From NCBI GenBank assembly GCA_022181065.1, contig BQMY01000085.1, positions 1 to 64,000 of the forward strand: DNA of 64,000 bases, read 5' to 3'. This DNA is from Melioribacteraceae bacterium (GTDB taxonomy: Bacteria; Bacteroidota; Ignavibacteria; Ignavibacteriales; Melioribacteraceae). Both the position numbers and the translations under genes were made by a program. Below are positions 32,508-41,930 of the stretch, piece by piece (within the stretch, counting starts at the first letter, position 1; each line of letters opens with the position of its first letter). The notes beneath the pieces were generated by a model, which was not told the origin of the DNA, ran no database searches, and saw nothing but the letters and a program-made list of their open reading frames with translations.

Positions 32508-34376
32508 ATGGAAAAAAAGAAAAAGGTTAATCCGTGGGCGTGGGTCCCTTCGCTCTATTTCGCGGAAGGAATACCTTATGTTATAGTAATGACCGTTTCG
32601 GTCATAATGTACAAACGTCTCGGTATCTCCAACACTGATATTGCGCTCTATACCAGCTGGCTATATCTTCCCTGGGTTATCAAACCACTCTGGAGCCCGA
32701 TAGTTGACCTCCTGAAAACCAAACGTTTCTGGATTGTTATCATGCAGCTTTTTGTTGGCGCGGGTCTGGGTGGTGTCGCGTTAACTATTCCGGTACCCGG
32801 TTTTTTCCAGTTTACCCTCCTTTTCTTCTGGTTACTCGCCTTCAGTTCGGCAACGCACGATATCGCAGCCGACGGTTTTTACATGCTCGGACTGAATAAA
32901 CATGATCAGGCGTTTTTTGTGGGAATCAGGAGTACATTCTACCGTGGAGCGATGATCACGGGTCAGGGTATTTTAATTGTGCTTGCCGGATTCCTAGAAA
33001 GTTCTACCGGTCTTGATCCAATCGACTTGCAGGTGAGTTCAAATCCAAATGTTGGTAAGGTTGAATACATGCTACCTGATTCTGCCTTTTTCGCGAATCA
33101 TGGTTCCGAATTTGAAACACTCGACGGTGAATTGAGAATAATCAAATCAACCGATAACCTTGAAGTGGCGACTGTAGAAATCTCAAATGAAGATTCCGCC
33201 ACGCTCATTAGTACCATCAAGGATTGGAATATCAGTAATAATTTTTACGAGGCCGAAAAAACTGTTGAGGAGAAAGCCTCCGAAGCGGGTTGGTGGAGCA
33301 ATAATATTTCCGACCCTCTCGGTAAAGTAATTCACAATATGTTTGGTCCCGAAGAAATAAAAAAAGCAGTTAGCGCCACAACCGGTAATCTTGGTGTTAT
33401 CTATTTTCATCTTTCTCAACAACCTCCCGCGAATGATAACGTTGTACTGAATTTCGGATGGGAAAATGGTGACAAAAGTATTGCGCTTGTTGAAGGAACC
33501 AGATTTACATTCACATCTGAAAACTGGAATAAACCGGCTTTCGCCGTTGTTCAGCTTGACAAAAAATTAAAAACCGTTTCCACCGCAGGATTTGTAGGGC
33601 GAGCGGGTAATATACCACTGGCGTGGGTAATCACGTTTGCTATCCTTGCCGGTATGTTCTTTGTATTTTTCATCTATCACAAATTTATGCTTCCTTATCC
33701 TGAGTCAGACGTTCCCAACAAGAAGGGAGATAGTATTTTCGGTGAGTTTTTCAAAACTTTTGCCGCATTCTTCAAAAAAGAAAAAATGGGCGTCGCGATA
33801 TTTTTCCTTCTTGTTTACAGACTTGGAGAATCACAGCTTGTTAAACTTGCGTCCCCCTTTCTTCTCGATCCCAGAGAAGCAGGCGGTCTTGGATTGACCA
33901 CAGGTGAAGTGGGATTCATTTATGGAACATTCGGTATTCTGGCATTAACGATCGGCGGTATCCTCGGTGGTATCCTGGCGGCGCGTCAGGGTCTGAAATA
34001 CTGGATGTGGTGGATGGTACTCGCAATGAACCTTCCAAACACTGTTTATGTTTATCTTTCATACGCGGTTCCCGAATCCCAGGTGCTGGTTACTCTTGCT
34101 GTAATGGTTGAACAATTCGGTTACGGATTTGGCTTCACAGCGTATATGCTGTTTATGATCTATATTTCAGAAGGTGAGTACAAAACGGCTCACTACGCAA
34201 TCACTACCGCGTTCATGGCGCTTGGTATGATGATACCCGGAATGATTAGCGGATGGCTTCAGGAACTGATAGGTTATCAGCATTTCTTTATTTGGGTATT
34301 GATTGCAACTGTTCCGGCATTCCTGGCTACGAAAATGATTAAAATCGACCCGGAATTCGGAAAGAAAAACGAATAA
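32508..34376 (+). CDS. ampG: AmpG-like muropeptide permease (MFS) with large insert
   Basis: This 622-residue major-facilitator protein imports anhydro-muropeptides in peptidoglycan recycling. The N-terminal part matches AmpG: WVPSLYFAEGIPYVIVMTVSVIMYKRLGIS, SWLYLPWVIKPLWSPIVDL and FSSATHDIAADGFYM (about 109-125). The C-terminal half has YRLGESQLVKLASPFLLDPREAGGLGL and further membrane segments. Between them (about residues 165-367) lies a soluble insert of some 200 residues, beta-rich with a Trp-Trp region, probably facing the periplasm; standard AmpG lacks it. The next gene starts within 15 bases of its stop. Confidence 0.87.
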   Translation: MEKKKKVNPWAWVPSLYFAEGIPYVIVMTVSVIMYKRLGISNTDIALYTSWLYLPWVIKPLWSPIVDLLKTKRFWIVIMQLFVGAGLGGVALTIPVPGFFQFTLLFFWLLAFSSATHDIAADGFYMLGLNKHDQAFFVGIRSTFYRGAMITGQGILIVLAGFLESSTGLDPIDLQVSSNPNVGKVEYMLPDSAFFANHGSEFETLDGELRIIKSTDNLEVATVEISNEDSATLISTIKDWNISNNFYEAEKTVEEKASEAGWWSNNISDPLGKVIHNMFGPEEIKKAVSATTGNLGVIYFHLSQQPPANDNVVLNFGWENGDKSIALVEGTRFTFTSENWNKPAFAVVQLDKKLKTVSTAGFVGRAGNIPLAWVITFAILAGMFFVFFIYHKFMLPYPESDVPNKKGDSIFGEFFKTFAAFFKKEKMGVAIFFLLVYRLGESQLVKLASPFLLDPREAGGLGLTTGEVGFIYGTFGILALTIGGILGGILAARQGLKYWMWWMVLAMNLPNTVYVYLSYAVPESQVLVTLAVMVEQFGYGFGFTAYMLFMIYISEGEYKTAHYAITTAFMALGMMIPGMISGWLQELIGYQHFFIWVLIATVPAFLATKMIKIDPEFGKKNE

Positions 34377-34390
34377 CTTTTTTGGAGCGT

Positions 34391-37282
34391 ATGGTTAAGT
34401 TAAAAATTTGGTTCGCGGTATTTCTCATTGTATTGCTTTCAGGCGGAATTTCTTTTTCGGATAGTCACCCGCCGGCTGAAGGATCTCTTTTTGAAATAAG
34501 TGAAAATTCCAGAATGGCTATCGAAAACATTTTAGCCAATATGACTCTGGAAGAAAAATGCGGACAGTTAATAGTACCATACGCCTACGCAAAAAACTCG
34601 GATGAAAATTCCAGGGACTTAAAACGCCTGATTGAGTTAATTGACAAATTCCATATTGGTGGAATTATGTTCCTTAGCGGTGATATAGAAAATCAGGCGG
34701 CTATTTCCAATAAACTACAAAGTATGTCAAATATACCTCTGCTTGTTGCGGCTGATTACGAGCGTGGTATAGGCATGCGTCTTGAAGATGGAGTGGAATT
34801 CCCCTTTAATATGGCGGTTGCCGCAGCTAATGATACCCGTCTTACATATCTAATGGGTAAAATTACCGGAATCCAGGGCAGGGCGATCGGGGTTCATCAA
34901 AATTACGCGCCTATCGTTGATATAAATCATGACCCGCGAAATCCTATTATTAATACACGCGCTTTTTCAGATGATCAGGAAGTAATTTCTACTCAGGCAA
35001 TCGCGTATGTTCAGGGATTGCATGAAGGCGGGATGATCTCCACCGCCAAACATTTCCCGGGGCATGGCGCGACCGACCTCGATTCTCACAAGGATCTTCC
35101 CATTATTCGCTTGAGTGAAAATGAATTTTACATGAACGACCTCGTGCCGTTCCGCAAACTTATAAACTTTGATGTGAAATCTGTTATGGTTGGGCATCTT
35201 GATGTACCCGCATATGAATATCGCGAGGGAATACCCGCCACGCTTAGCGAAAATGTTGTAACAAACCTCCTGAAACGTGACCTCGGCTTTAAGGGACTTG
35301 TAGTTACGGATGCTCTTAATATGCATGCCGTTACCGAAAATTATGAACCTGAAGAGATTGCCGTTGAAGCAATTAAGGCGGGAAACGATCTACTTTTGTT
35401 TCCGGCTGATGAAGAAAAAACTTTCAACGGATTACTGGCCGCGGTTCGGGGTGGAATTGTTCCTGAATCAAGGATTGACGAATCAGTCAGAAAAATGCTT
35501 ACCGCGAAATCGTGGCTCGGGTTATTAAAGGGTGAATCGGTTTACATCGATACTGCACGAATGTACAACATACTTCATAAACCTGAACATTATCGTCTTG
35601 CTGAAGAACTCGCTGAAAAATCTATCACTCTGTTGCGGGATGACAAAAACATATTACCGCTTGAACCACTCGATTATTACGAAACTGTTGTTATAAATCT
35701 GCTCGATCACCGCTCGAAATGGGATGTTAAGGAAAAACTCTCATTTGAGGAAAAGCTCTCTGAGCATTTCGGATATATAAAATCACACTATCTTAATCTG
35801 CGCAGCAAAAAAAGAGATTTCAACAGAGCTTTGAGCGCGGCAATGGATGCCGATATAGTATTTCTGCCTGTTTACGTTAACGTAAAATCTTTCAGTGGCG
35901 AAATAACGCTTAATGAAAAATACAAAGAGCTGGTTGATGAAATCACAAAACTGAACAAGCCGGTGATAGTCGTGAGTATTGGTAATCCTTATATAATAAG
36001 TGATATACCCAACATTCCATTTTACATGTGTACATACGGAAACGCCAAAATTTCTCAATACGCTGCCGCAAATGCCCTTGTGGGTAAAATACCGTTAAAT
36101 GGTGTTCTTCCCGTTTCAATACTCGATGCAGGTTATTTTATTGGCGACGGATTTGCGAAAAACTCTGCAGGGCTATGGTTCCAGAGCGTTGATGCTGATT
36201 CCAATTATGATTTCAGCAAAGTTGAAAGCTTAATGAATCAGGCAGTTAAGGATAAAGTTTTCCCCGGGGCAACGCTGCTAGTTGGGCACAGGAACAGAGT
36301 TGTGTTTCATAAAGCTTTCGGGCACTATACCTATGATAAAGAGTCACCGGAAGTAACTACAAATTCCATCTTTGACCTCGCATCGGTATCAAAAGTGGTC
36401 GGTACAACTACCGCCGCCATGCTTCTTTATCAGGATGGGTTGCTTGAACTGGATTACCCTGTCAAATATTATCTTCCCGAATTTGCTCAAAACGGGAAGC
36501 AAAACATAACGATACGGCATCTCCTGTCACACTCATCGGGTTTGCCGGCATTTCGTCCATTTCATTCAATGGGCACAGATTCTGCGGGTATTATTGAGTT
36601 CATCATGAATGCCAGGCCCGAGTTTACACCGGGAACCGAATTTATATACAGCGATCTTGGTATGATAACCATGCAGAAAGTGATTGAGCAAATCACCGGT
36701 TCACCCTTGGATCAATTTCTTCAGGAGCGGGTTTTTGATCCTCTTAAAATGAGGAAAACATTTTACAATCCGCCCATTGAATACAAGGCCGATTGCGTAC
36801 CTACTGAAAATGATGACTATTTCAGGCACCGTCAATTGCAGGGCACTGTGCATGACGAAACAACCCATATCCTTGGTGGTGTTGCAGGACACGCAGGGAT
36901 TTTCTCAACTACAGAAGATTTGGCAAAACTTATTTATCTATACGTAAATAATGGTAAAGCCGGTAAACAACAATTTTTCAGAAAAGATGTAATTGATACT
37001 TTCACATCACTTCAAAACGAATTTAGTACCCGTGCCCTCGGTTGGGATAAAAAATCTCCTGATGGTTACTCTTCCGCCGGCTCAATATTTCCTGTAACCG
37101 CTTTTGGTCATACAGGATATACAGGAACATCTGTCTGGATAGATCGCGACAAAGGTTTGTTCGTAATATTGCTTACCAACAGAGTTCAGCCGACGAGAGA
37201 AAACAGGAAAATAAGCAGATTCCGCCCGATTATTCATGACGCGATATTCAACGCAACTACTTATTTCCCTGATGAAAACTAA
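34391..37282 (+). CDS. nagZ: NagZ-type beta-N-acetylglucosaminidase fused to a class C beta-lactamase-like serine hydrolase
   Basis: The 963-residue exported protein has a signal peptide (MVKLKIWFAVFLIVLLSGGISFSDS). A GH3 domain (about 40-390) carries the NagZ loop AKHFPGHGATDLDSHKDLP and nucleophile region VVTDALNM. A GH3 C-terminal-like domain follows (about 400-590). The last part (about 600-963) is a beta-lactamase/esterase-type domain with SVSK (S-x-x-K), YSD in place of Y-x-N, and HTG. It should remove GlcNAc from muropeptides in the periplasm, while the second domain may be a D-amino-acid or acyl hydrolase. ATG at 34391 is chosen; a TTG three codons earlier is possible. It is coupled to ampG. 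Confidence 0.9.
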   Translation: MVKLKIWFAVFLIVLLSGGISFSDSHPPAEGSLFEISENSRMAIENILANMTLEEKCGQLIVPYAYAKNSDENSRDLKRLIELIDKFHIGGIMFLSGDIENQAAISNKLQSMSNIPLLVAADYERGIGMRLEDGVEFPFNMAVAAANDTRLTYLMGKITGIQGRAIGVHQNYAPIVDINHDPRNPIINTRAFSDDQEVISTQAIAYVQGLHEGGMISTAKHFPGHGATDLDSHKDLPIIRLSENEFYMNDLVPFRKLINFDVKSVMVGHLDVPAYEYREGIPATLSENVVTNLLKRDLGFKGLVVTDALNMHAVTENYEPEEIAVEAIKAGNDLLLFPADEEKTFNGLLAAVRGGIVPESRIDESVRKMLTAKSWLGLLKGESVYIDTARMYNILHKPEHYRLAEELAEKSITLLRDDKNILPLEPLDYYETVVINLLDHRSKWDVKEKLSFEEKLSEHFGYIKSHYLNLRSKKRDFNRALSAAMDADIVFLPVYVNVKSFSGEITLNEKYKELVDEITKLNKPVIVVSIGNPYIISDIPNIPFYMCTYGNAKISQYAAANALVGKIPLNGVLPVSILDAGYFIGDGFAKNSAGLWFQSVDADSNYDFSKVESLMNQAVKDKVFPGATLLVGHRNRVVFHKAFGHYTYDKESPEVTTNSIFDLASVSKVVGTTTAAMLLYQDGLLELDYPVKYYLPEFAQNGKQNITIRHLLSHSSGLPAFRPFHSMGTDSAGIIEFIMNARPEFTPGTEFIYSDLGMITMQKVIEQITGSPLDQFLQERVFDPLKMRKTFYNPPIEYKADCVPTENDDYFRHRQLQGTVHDETTHILGGVAGHAGIFSTTEDLAKLIYLYVNNGKAGKQQFFRKDVIDTFTSLQNEFSTRALGWDKKSPDGYSSAGSIFPVTAFGHTGYTGTSVWIDRDKGLFVILLTNRVQPTRENRKISRFRPIIHDAIFNATTYFPDEN

Positions 37283-37285
37283 ATT

Positions 37286-38194
37286 TTACTGCTGATTAAA
37301 CAGTACAAAACCTGGAACTTCTACTTCAGTGTAATATACACAGTTGGTTTCATCTTCGGTTATGTACAACGTTTTCATATCTTTTCCGGCAAATTCAACG
37401 TTACTTGGCTTTTTCCCCGGCGCTTTAATTTCTTTCAATACTTTACCATCGGGTGAAATAACGAAAATTGTTCCGGTACCAAAATGAGCGACCCATAAAT
37501 TATGCTCGACATCAAACGCGATTCCATCAGGATCACCACCCGGTAATACTACAAATTCACTTGGTTCACCTACTGTTCCATCATCCTTGAACTGAAATTT
37601 TAATATTCTGTTTTTTGCCGATTCACACAAATAAAGTTCCTTTTCGTCCGGATGCACAGCTATACCATTGGGGAAACACAAACCATCGTATAGCAGCTCA
37701 ACCTCATTGTTTTCTGCATTGATTCGGAAGAGTCTGCCATCCGGTTTATCAGCACCATACGATTTCGGATCGGAGAAATAAATATCACCTTTACTATTGA
37801 ACGCCAGGTCGTTCGGTCTGTTAAAATGTTCACCTTTGTAACCATCGGCAACAATAAATTCTTCTCCTTCAGGAGTAAATTTTAATATTCGCCCATAACC
37901 ATATTCACATGCATAGAGAAACCCGTCCTTATGGTATGTCATCCCGTTTGTCTGTTTAAAATGTGGCACATCTTCACCAACTGTGATAAAGACATCCTGC
38001 TTATTGGAAACAATCTTCGTTATAAAATCGCCATGGCAATTCGAAACATAAACCGTATTATTTCCATCATAAGCAGGTCCTTCCGGGAACTTTAATCCCT
38101 CTGCCACTTTATGAAAGACGTGATCCTGTGCATTCAGGTTATTGAATTGAAATAGACAAAATATTGTTAGTATAAGAAAGTTGATTTTTCGCAT
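37286..38194 (-). CDS. SMP-30/gluconolactonase-like exported protein
   Basis: The 302-residue protein has a signal peptide (MRKINFLILTIFCLFQFNNLNAQ). A six-bladed beta-propeller of the SMP-30/gluconolaconase/LRE type follows: LKFPEGPAYDG near the start (Glu metal ligand), GEHFNRPNDLAFNSKGDIYFSDP (Asn, Asp ligands), LCFPNGIAVHPDEKELYLCES, and GGDPDGIAFDVEHNLWVAHFG (Asp ligand). It is probably a periplasmic metal-dependent lactonase; its substrate is unknown. It is convergent with the NagZ-type gene, with only three bases between the stops. Confidence 0.88.
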   Translation of the reverse strand: MRKINFLILTIFCLFQFNNLNAQDHVFHKVAEGLKFPEGPAYDGNNTVYVSNCHGDFITKIVSNKQDVFITVGEDVPHFKQTNGMTYHKDGFLYACEYGYGRILKFTPEGEEFIVADGYKGEHFNRPNDLAFNSKGDIYFSDPKSYGADKPDGRLFRINAENNEVELLYDGLCFPNGIAVHPDEKELYLCESAKNRILKFQFKDDGTVGEPSEFVVLPGGDPDGIAFDVEHNLWVAHFGTGTIFVISPDGKVLKEIKAPGKKPSNVEFAGKDMKTLYITEDETNCVYYTEVEVPGFVLFNQQ

Positions 38195-38331
38195 AAAATT
38201 GCATGCTCCCGTTAATTGAGTATTAATTCGTAATGAGACTGACGTATATAGTTTATATATGTATAATATTTTCTTAAATTTGCGTTAATTTATTGAAAAA
38301 AAATGTTATTTAAAATAAATGAGAAAAGAAT

Positions 38332-41300
38332 ATGGATTTAAAGAGAACCCTGGGCATATACCGTGACGGCAAAACGCCCAACACAAAAAGGATGATACAA
38401 TATATCAACCTCAAGCTGGCAGCACTGGGTGAACCATTCCTTGCTACCAAAAGTGATCAGAAATTTATGGATCTCGCAAAAGATCTGATTTCCAACTACC
38501 AGGAGAAAAACCGACTCCTAACGAATTATTTGTGTCCGGCTGATCAAAGGATTCAAAATTTCATTGATAATTATTTTTCCGGTACAAATATAGACATAAG
38601 ATTGCCTGAAAGCACTTTTGTGCTGGATTATCACGGACTTGCGCGTGTACTATCCGTACCGCCCGGCAGAGATGATTTCAGCAGTTCAATAATAAGTTCG
38701 TACAGAATTAAACAGGGTGTGCTACATAATCCTGTGAATGATCGCCGAACAACAAAAGGTGTCTTTCATGTGGCTGAAGGCGGTTTACCGATACCGGAAG
38801 ATAAAAAAGCTGTTCCTCAAAATACAGTTGCTTACTTGCTTCAGCAGGCTTTAACTCCACCGGATGAGTTAATGGAGCTACCATTTACCCACGGGCAGGA
38901 AAAAGGAGCTAAAACTTTTGTGTCTCTTTACCTTCGTCCAAAAGTTTCTCCTAATGTAGAAAACTTCGAAGTTGAAAAATCGATGGAAATACGCTTTTTT
39001 GTTCCCGGAAATCTTGTTTCAAACCTCGATTTTGTTGAATCTATTTTTGGTAACGCCGGCGACCCTTATCTTCCCGAAAACGATGCCGCGCTTGATATCG
39101 AACATTGGACAGGTCATACAGGTTGTATCATACTGGCTCCTCATCTGACAAAAATCACGAAAAAAGAAGCTGGTCTTCCCAACTTCAAAGACGCGACCGA
39201 ACGGCAGAAACGCGACGGTATGTGCTGGAAAAAAGAGAACGAATTATACAATGACGGCGGCGCTTTCAAAGTTACGTTCAGAACCGAGGAAGGTAAAATT
39301 GTTACAGTAATTGCCGACAACTATTTTGGTTATTCCAAAAAAGAGATAAAAACACAGATCAGTTTCTCTGCCAACCTCTTTGGTAACGCTGAAGAAGAAC
39401 ACGCAGGTGGCGCGATGGCATTTCCATCATACAATCTGGGAGATGGTTACCGCGCTGATTTTCAGCAGCAGGAACAGGGCCAGGTTTTTGATGAGGTTAA
39501 AGAATTTTATGCCGACAGAATTGAAGTTCAACCGGAAGGTTACGGAATAGACACCAACTATCCTGATATTTACTACATTCCTCGTGATTCCAAATTTGAT
39601 CTTCCATCTCAAAAGGTGATTTGGACCAAAGATGACAAGGAACAGTCGATAAAACTTCAACCGCATATCACATATATCTTCCCCTCAGGTTTTAAGGTAA
39701 GGATGTCTAAAAACGCCCAGGTACCTTCATGGCGTCTTGCCGGTACTGTTGCGGAAGGTACATTCTGCCATAAACCGTCAACAGTTTCCGGTGGCGGTAA
39801 ATCAGAAATATCCAAATCTATTTCTGATTCTATTATCTATGGACCTTTCTTTGTGGCAAATTTCAAGGAAGATTTCGATAAGGTTGAGGAGATACTTGGT
39901 AAAGATTTTGGAAATCGTTTTAAAGAAAAAATAGAGAAAACAACTCCAAGCCGACCTATTTTAAGCAATTTGCGCTCACTTGGTTCAGTTATCAAACTCC
40001 TTACACCTTCACATGAGTACACCGATAAGTATAATGAATGGCTGAAATCGATCCCTCCATATATAAAAGGACTCGTATTTATTGTTAAGAGATTTTATCA
40101 GGAAGAGTGGGGCGACAACTGGAGAGATAAATTCAGTGTTGATATTATCGACGGTCGCTACGGCAACGAACTAAGATATAACAATCGTAAGCTGGTAGCT
40201 TCTTATCTGCGTGTCGGTCTCGCAAAAGATGGAGCGTGGAGAACTTACAAACTTCGCCAGGATTACATGGCTGCCGATAAACTACAGCTGGAAGATGATA
40301 TTTCCGCAACTTCTGTTGTACCTCGCGCAGCTCTTAACTATATGAATCCGCAGTATAAGAACAATTCATTCAAGTTTGTGGATAACTGCGAAAATCGGTT
40401 TTTCCAGCGACCTGACGAAGCAATTCACCGTGGATACGACAAACAGGCTGAAGCTGATATAGCAACTCCGAACACATTTATCTCAAACTTTGCGCCATTA
40501 TCTCTTGAGGATGCAGAGGAGATTGTAAATGACGCGATAGGATTCGATAAATATACTGATCCGATCAAAAAATTGATCAAAGGTGTAATTGAAGATAAAG
40601 ACTCAACCTACTTTGTTTCTTCATCGCATCCAAGAATTGTTGATGGTAAACCTTCCAAAAATATGCGTTACCTTCAGACACGCAGCGATCTCCTGTCAGA
40701 AAAGGAGAGCTACATTGCTGAAATGGGTATGCGTCTTCACAGAAGGATAAGACCCGAAGAACCGCTTTACGCTCCGGTAAACGCAGTTCTTTCAGGAAGA
40801 AGAAATAATCCTCCCGAACCCGGTATCAGACCTCTGGCGGTATATAATCCTATTCACTATCAGGAATACCCCGAATTGTTCATGGATTATGTGTGTAGCC
40901 TTACCGGTAAATCACCTTCTACTACAGGAGCAGGTTCTGAAGGGGCGTTGACAAAAGGTCCTTTCAACGCGTTACTCCCTGTAACTGATCTGAATAACGC
41001 TCTTGTTTCATTTATTTTGACAGACTATGCCGGCTTCACTACCGCGGCAGGTTATGTTGGACCCAATTACCGGGTTGATCATGATATAAGTCTGTTAATT
41101 CCGGAAATCTGGTCACGCCTCAGTGAACACGAGAGAGACCCTGAATTTATGATTCAGGAAGGTTATCTCGAAAAACTGGAAGATTTTGAGCATAATGGAC
41201 AGAAAGTGCTCGCAAGTCGTCTGGGATACAGAATAACCCAGAAATTTGTACATACATATTTTGGAAGAGTATTCGAAAACCCGATTGCTGTTTTTAACGA

Positions 41301-41772
41301 TGAGATGCTGAAGCCTGAAACGCAGGATATAGATGTATTCGTAGATGGTGTGAATAACATCGTCGAAGGTATGGAAAGAGTAGCAAAACTATATTTTGCC
41401 GATGGAAGTATTGAAGGCGCTTGCCCTCCATTAAAAGCCTTGCTTAATATCATGGCTTATGGCGAATATGAAGGAAAAACCATTGAAGATCCTGAAGTTC
41501 GTATTCTTTTCACCCGTGAATATCTTCTTGGAAGCGACTGGTATAAAGACAGATTGCTAAACAAACAGCTTAGTGATATTTCTCTCTGGCAGAAACACAT
41601 CGCCTACCTGAAAGACTTCCTGAAGAAAAGAAGTCATATTACAGTAGCTGATCGGCTTGAAGTAAATAAAAAGCTTGAGGATGCCAAAAAGAAATTGACC
41701 GAAGTAAAATCAACTTCATACCTTAAGAAACTGAATGGTACGATAGGACTCGATCCAATTTATAAAGGTTAA
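38332..41772 (+). CDS. 1146-residue cytoplasmic enzyme, candidate PPi-dependent phosphoenolpyruvate carboxykinase
   Basis: This very large protein has no signal peptide or membrane segment. Visible motifs are DIEHWTGHTGCIILAPHL (about 255-272), a P-loop-like VSGGGKSEISKSI (about 485-497), DDISATSVVPRAALNYMNPQ and TGKSPSTTGAGSEGALTKG. Length and this P-loop-like element recall the pyrophosphate-type PEP carboxykinases (about 130 kDa) described from Propionibacterium and Entamoeba, which convert oxaloacetate and PPi to PEP, CO2 and phosphate. That assignment is from memory of the family and is tentative. The gene is monocistronic with its own terminator. No nearby gene tests the assignment. Confidence 0.5.
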   Translation: MDLKRTLGIYRDGKTPNTKRMIQYINLKLAALGEPFLATKSDQKFMDLAKDLISNYQEKNRLLTNYLCPADQRIQNFIDNYFSGTNIDIRLPESTFVLDYHGLARVLSVPPGRDDFSSSIISSYRIKQGVLHNPVNDRRTTKGVFHVAEGGLPIPEDKKAVPQNTVAYLLQQALTPPDELMELPFTHGQEKGAKTFVSLYLRPKVSPNVENFEVEKSMEIRFFVPGNLVSNLDFVESIFGNAGDPYLPENDAALDIEHWTGHTGCIILAPHLTKITKKEAGLPNFKDATERQKRDGMCWKKENELYNDGGAFKVTFRTEEGKIVTVIADNYFGYSKKEIKTQISFSANLFGNAEEEHAGGAMAFPSYNLGDGYRADFQQQEQGQVFDEVKEFYADRIEVQPEGYGIDTNYPDIYYIPRDSKFDLPSQKVIWTKDDKEQSIKLQPHITYIFPSGFKVRMSKNAQVPSWRLAGTVAEGTFCHKPSTVSGGGKSEISKSISDSIIYGPFFVANFKEDFDKVEEILGKDFGNRFKEKIEKTTPSRPILSNLRSLGSVIKLLTPSHEYTDKYNEWLKSIPPYIKGLVFIVKRFYQEEWGDNWRDKFSVDIIDGRYGNELRYNNRKLVASYLRVGLAKDGAWRTYKLRQDYMAADKLQLEDDISATSVVPRAALNYMNPQYKNNSFKFVDNCENRFFQRPDEAIHRGYDKQAEADIATPNTFISNFAPLSLEDAEEIVNDAIGFDKYTDPIKKLIKGVIEDKDSTYFVSSSHPRIVDGKPSKNMRYLQTRSDLLSEKESYIAEMGMRLHRRIRPEEPLYAPVNAVLSGRRNNPPEPGIRPLAVYNPIHYQEYPELFMDYVCSLTGKSPSTTGAGSEGALTKGPFNALLPVTDLNNALVSFILTDYAGFTTAAGYVGPNYRVDHDISLLIPEIWSRLSEHERDPEFMIQEGYLEKLEDFEHNGQKVLASRLGYRITQKFVHTYFGRVFENPIAVFNDEMLKPETQDIDVFVDGVNNIVEGMERVAKLYFADGSIEGACPPLKALLNIMAYGEYEGKTIEDPEVRILFTREYLLGSDWYKDRLLNKQLSDISLWQKHIAYLKDFLKKRSHITVADRLEVNKKLEDAKKKLTEVKSTSYLKKLNGTIGLDPIYKG

Positions 41773-41793
41773 TCAAGTTAAAAAATGATTTGT

Positions 41794-41840
41794 AACCCGC
41801 AGGATAGGTATTCAGCTTGTTCTGCGGGTTTTTCTTTTAT
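41794..41840 (+). terminator. Rho-independent terminator
   Basis: A perfect 9-bp stem (AACCCGCAG at 41794-41802 / CTGCGGGTT at 41822-41830) with a 19-base loop is followed by TTTCTTTTATTTT. It lies about 20 bases after the stop of the 1146-residue protein gene. Confidence 0.88.
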
Positions 41841-41930
41841 TTTCTCTCTTCTCAATGTAATGTCGAATATTCTTGAATAAGAATATTTGTCTGGTTATGT
41901 TTAAAGATTAAACAATCATGAAAGAATATT

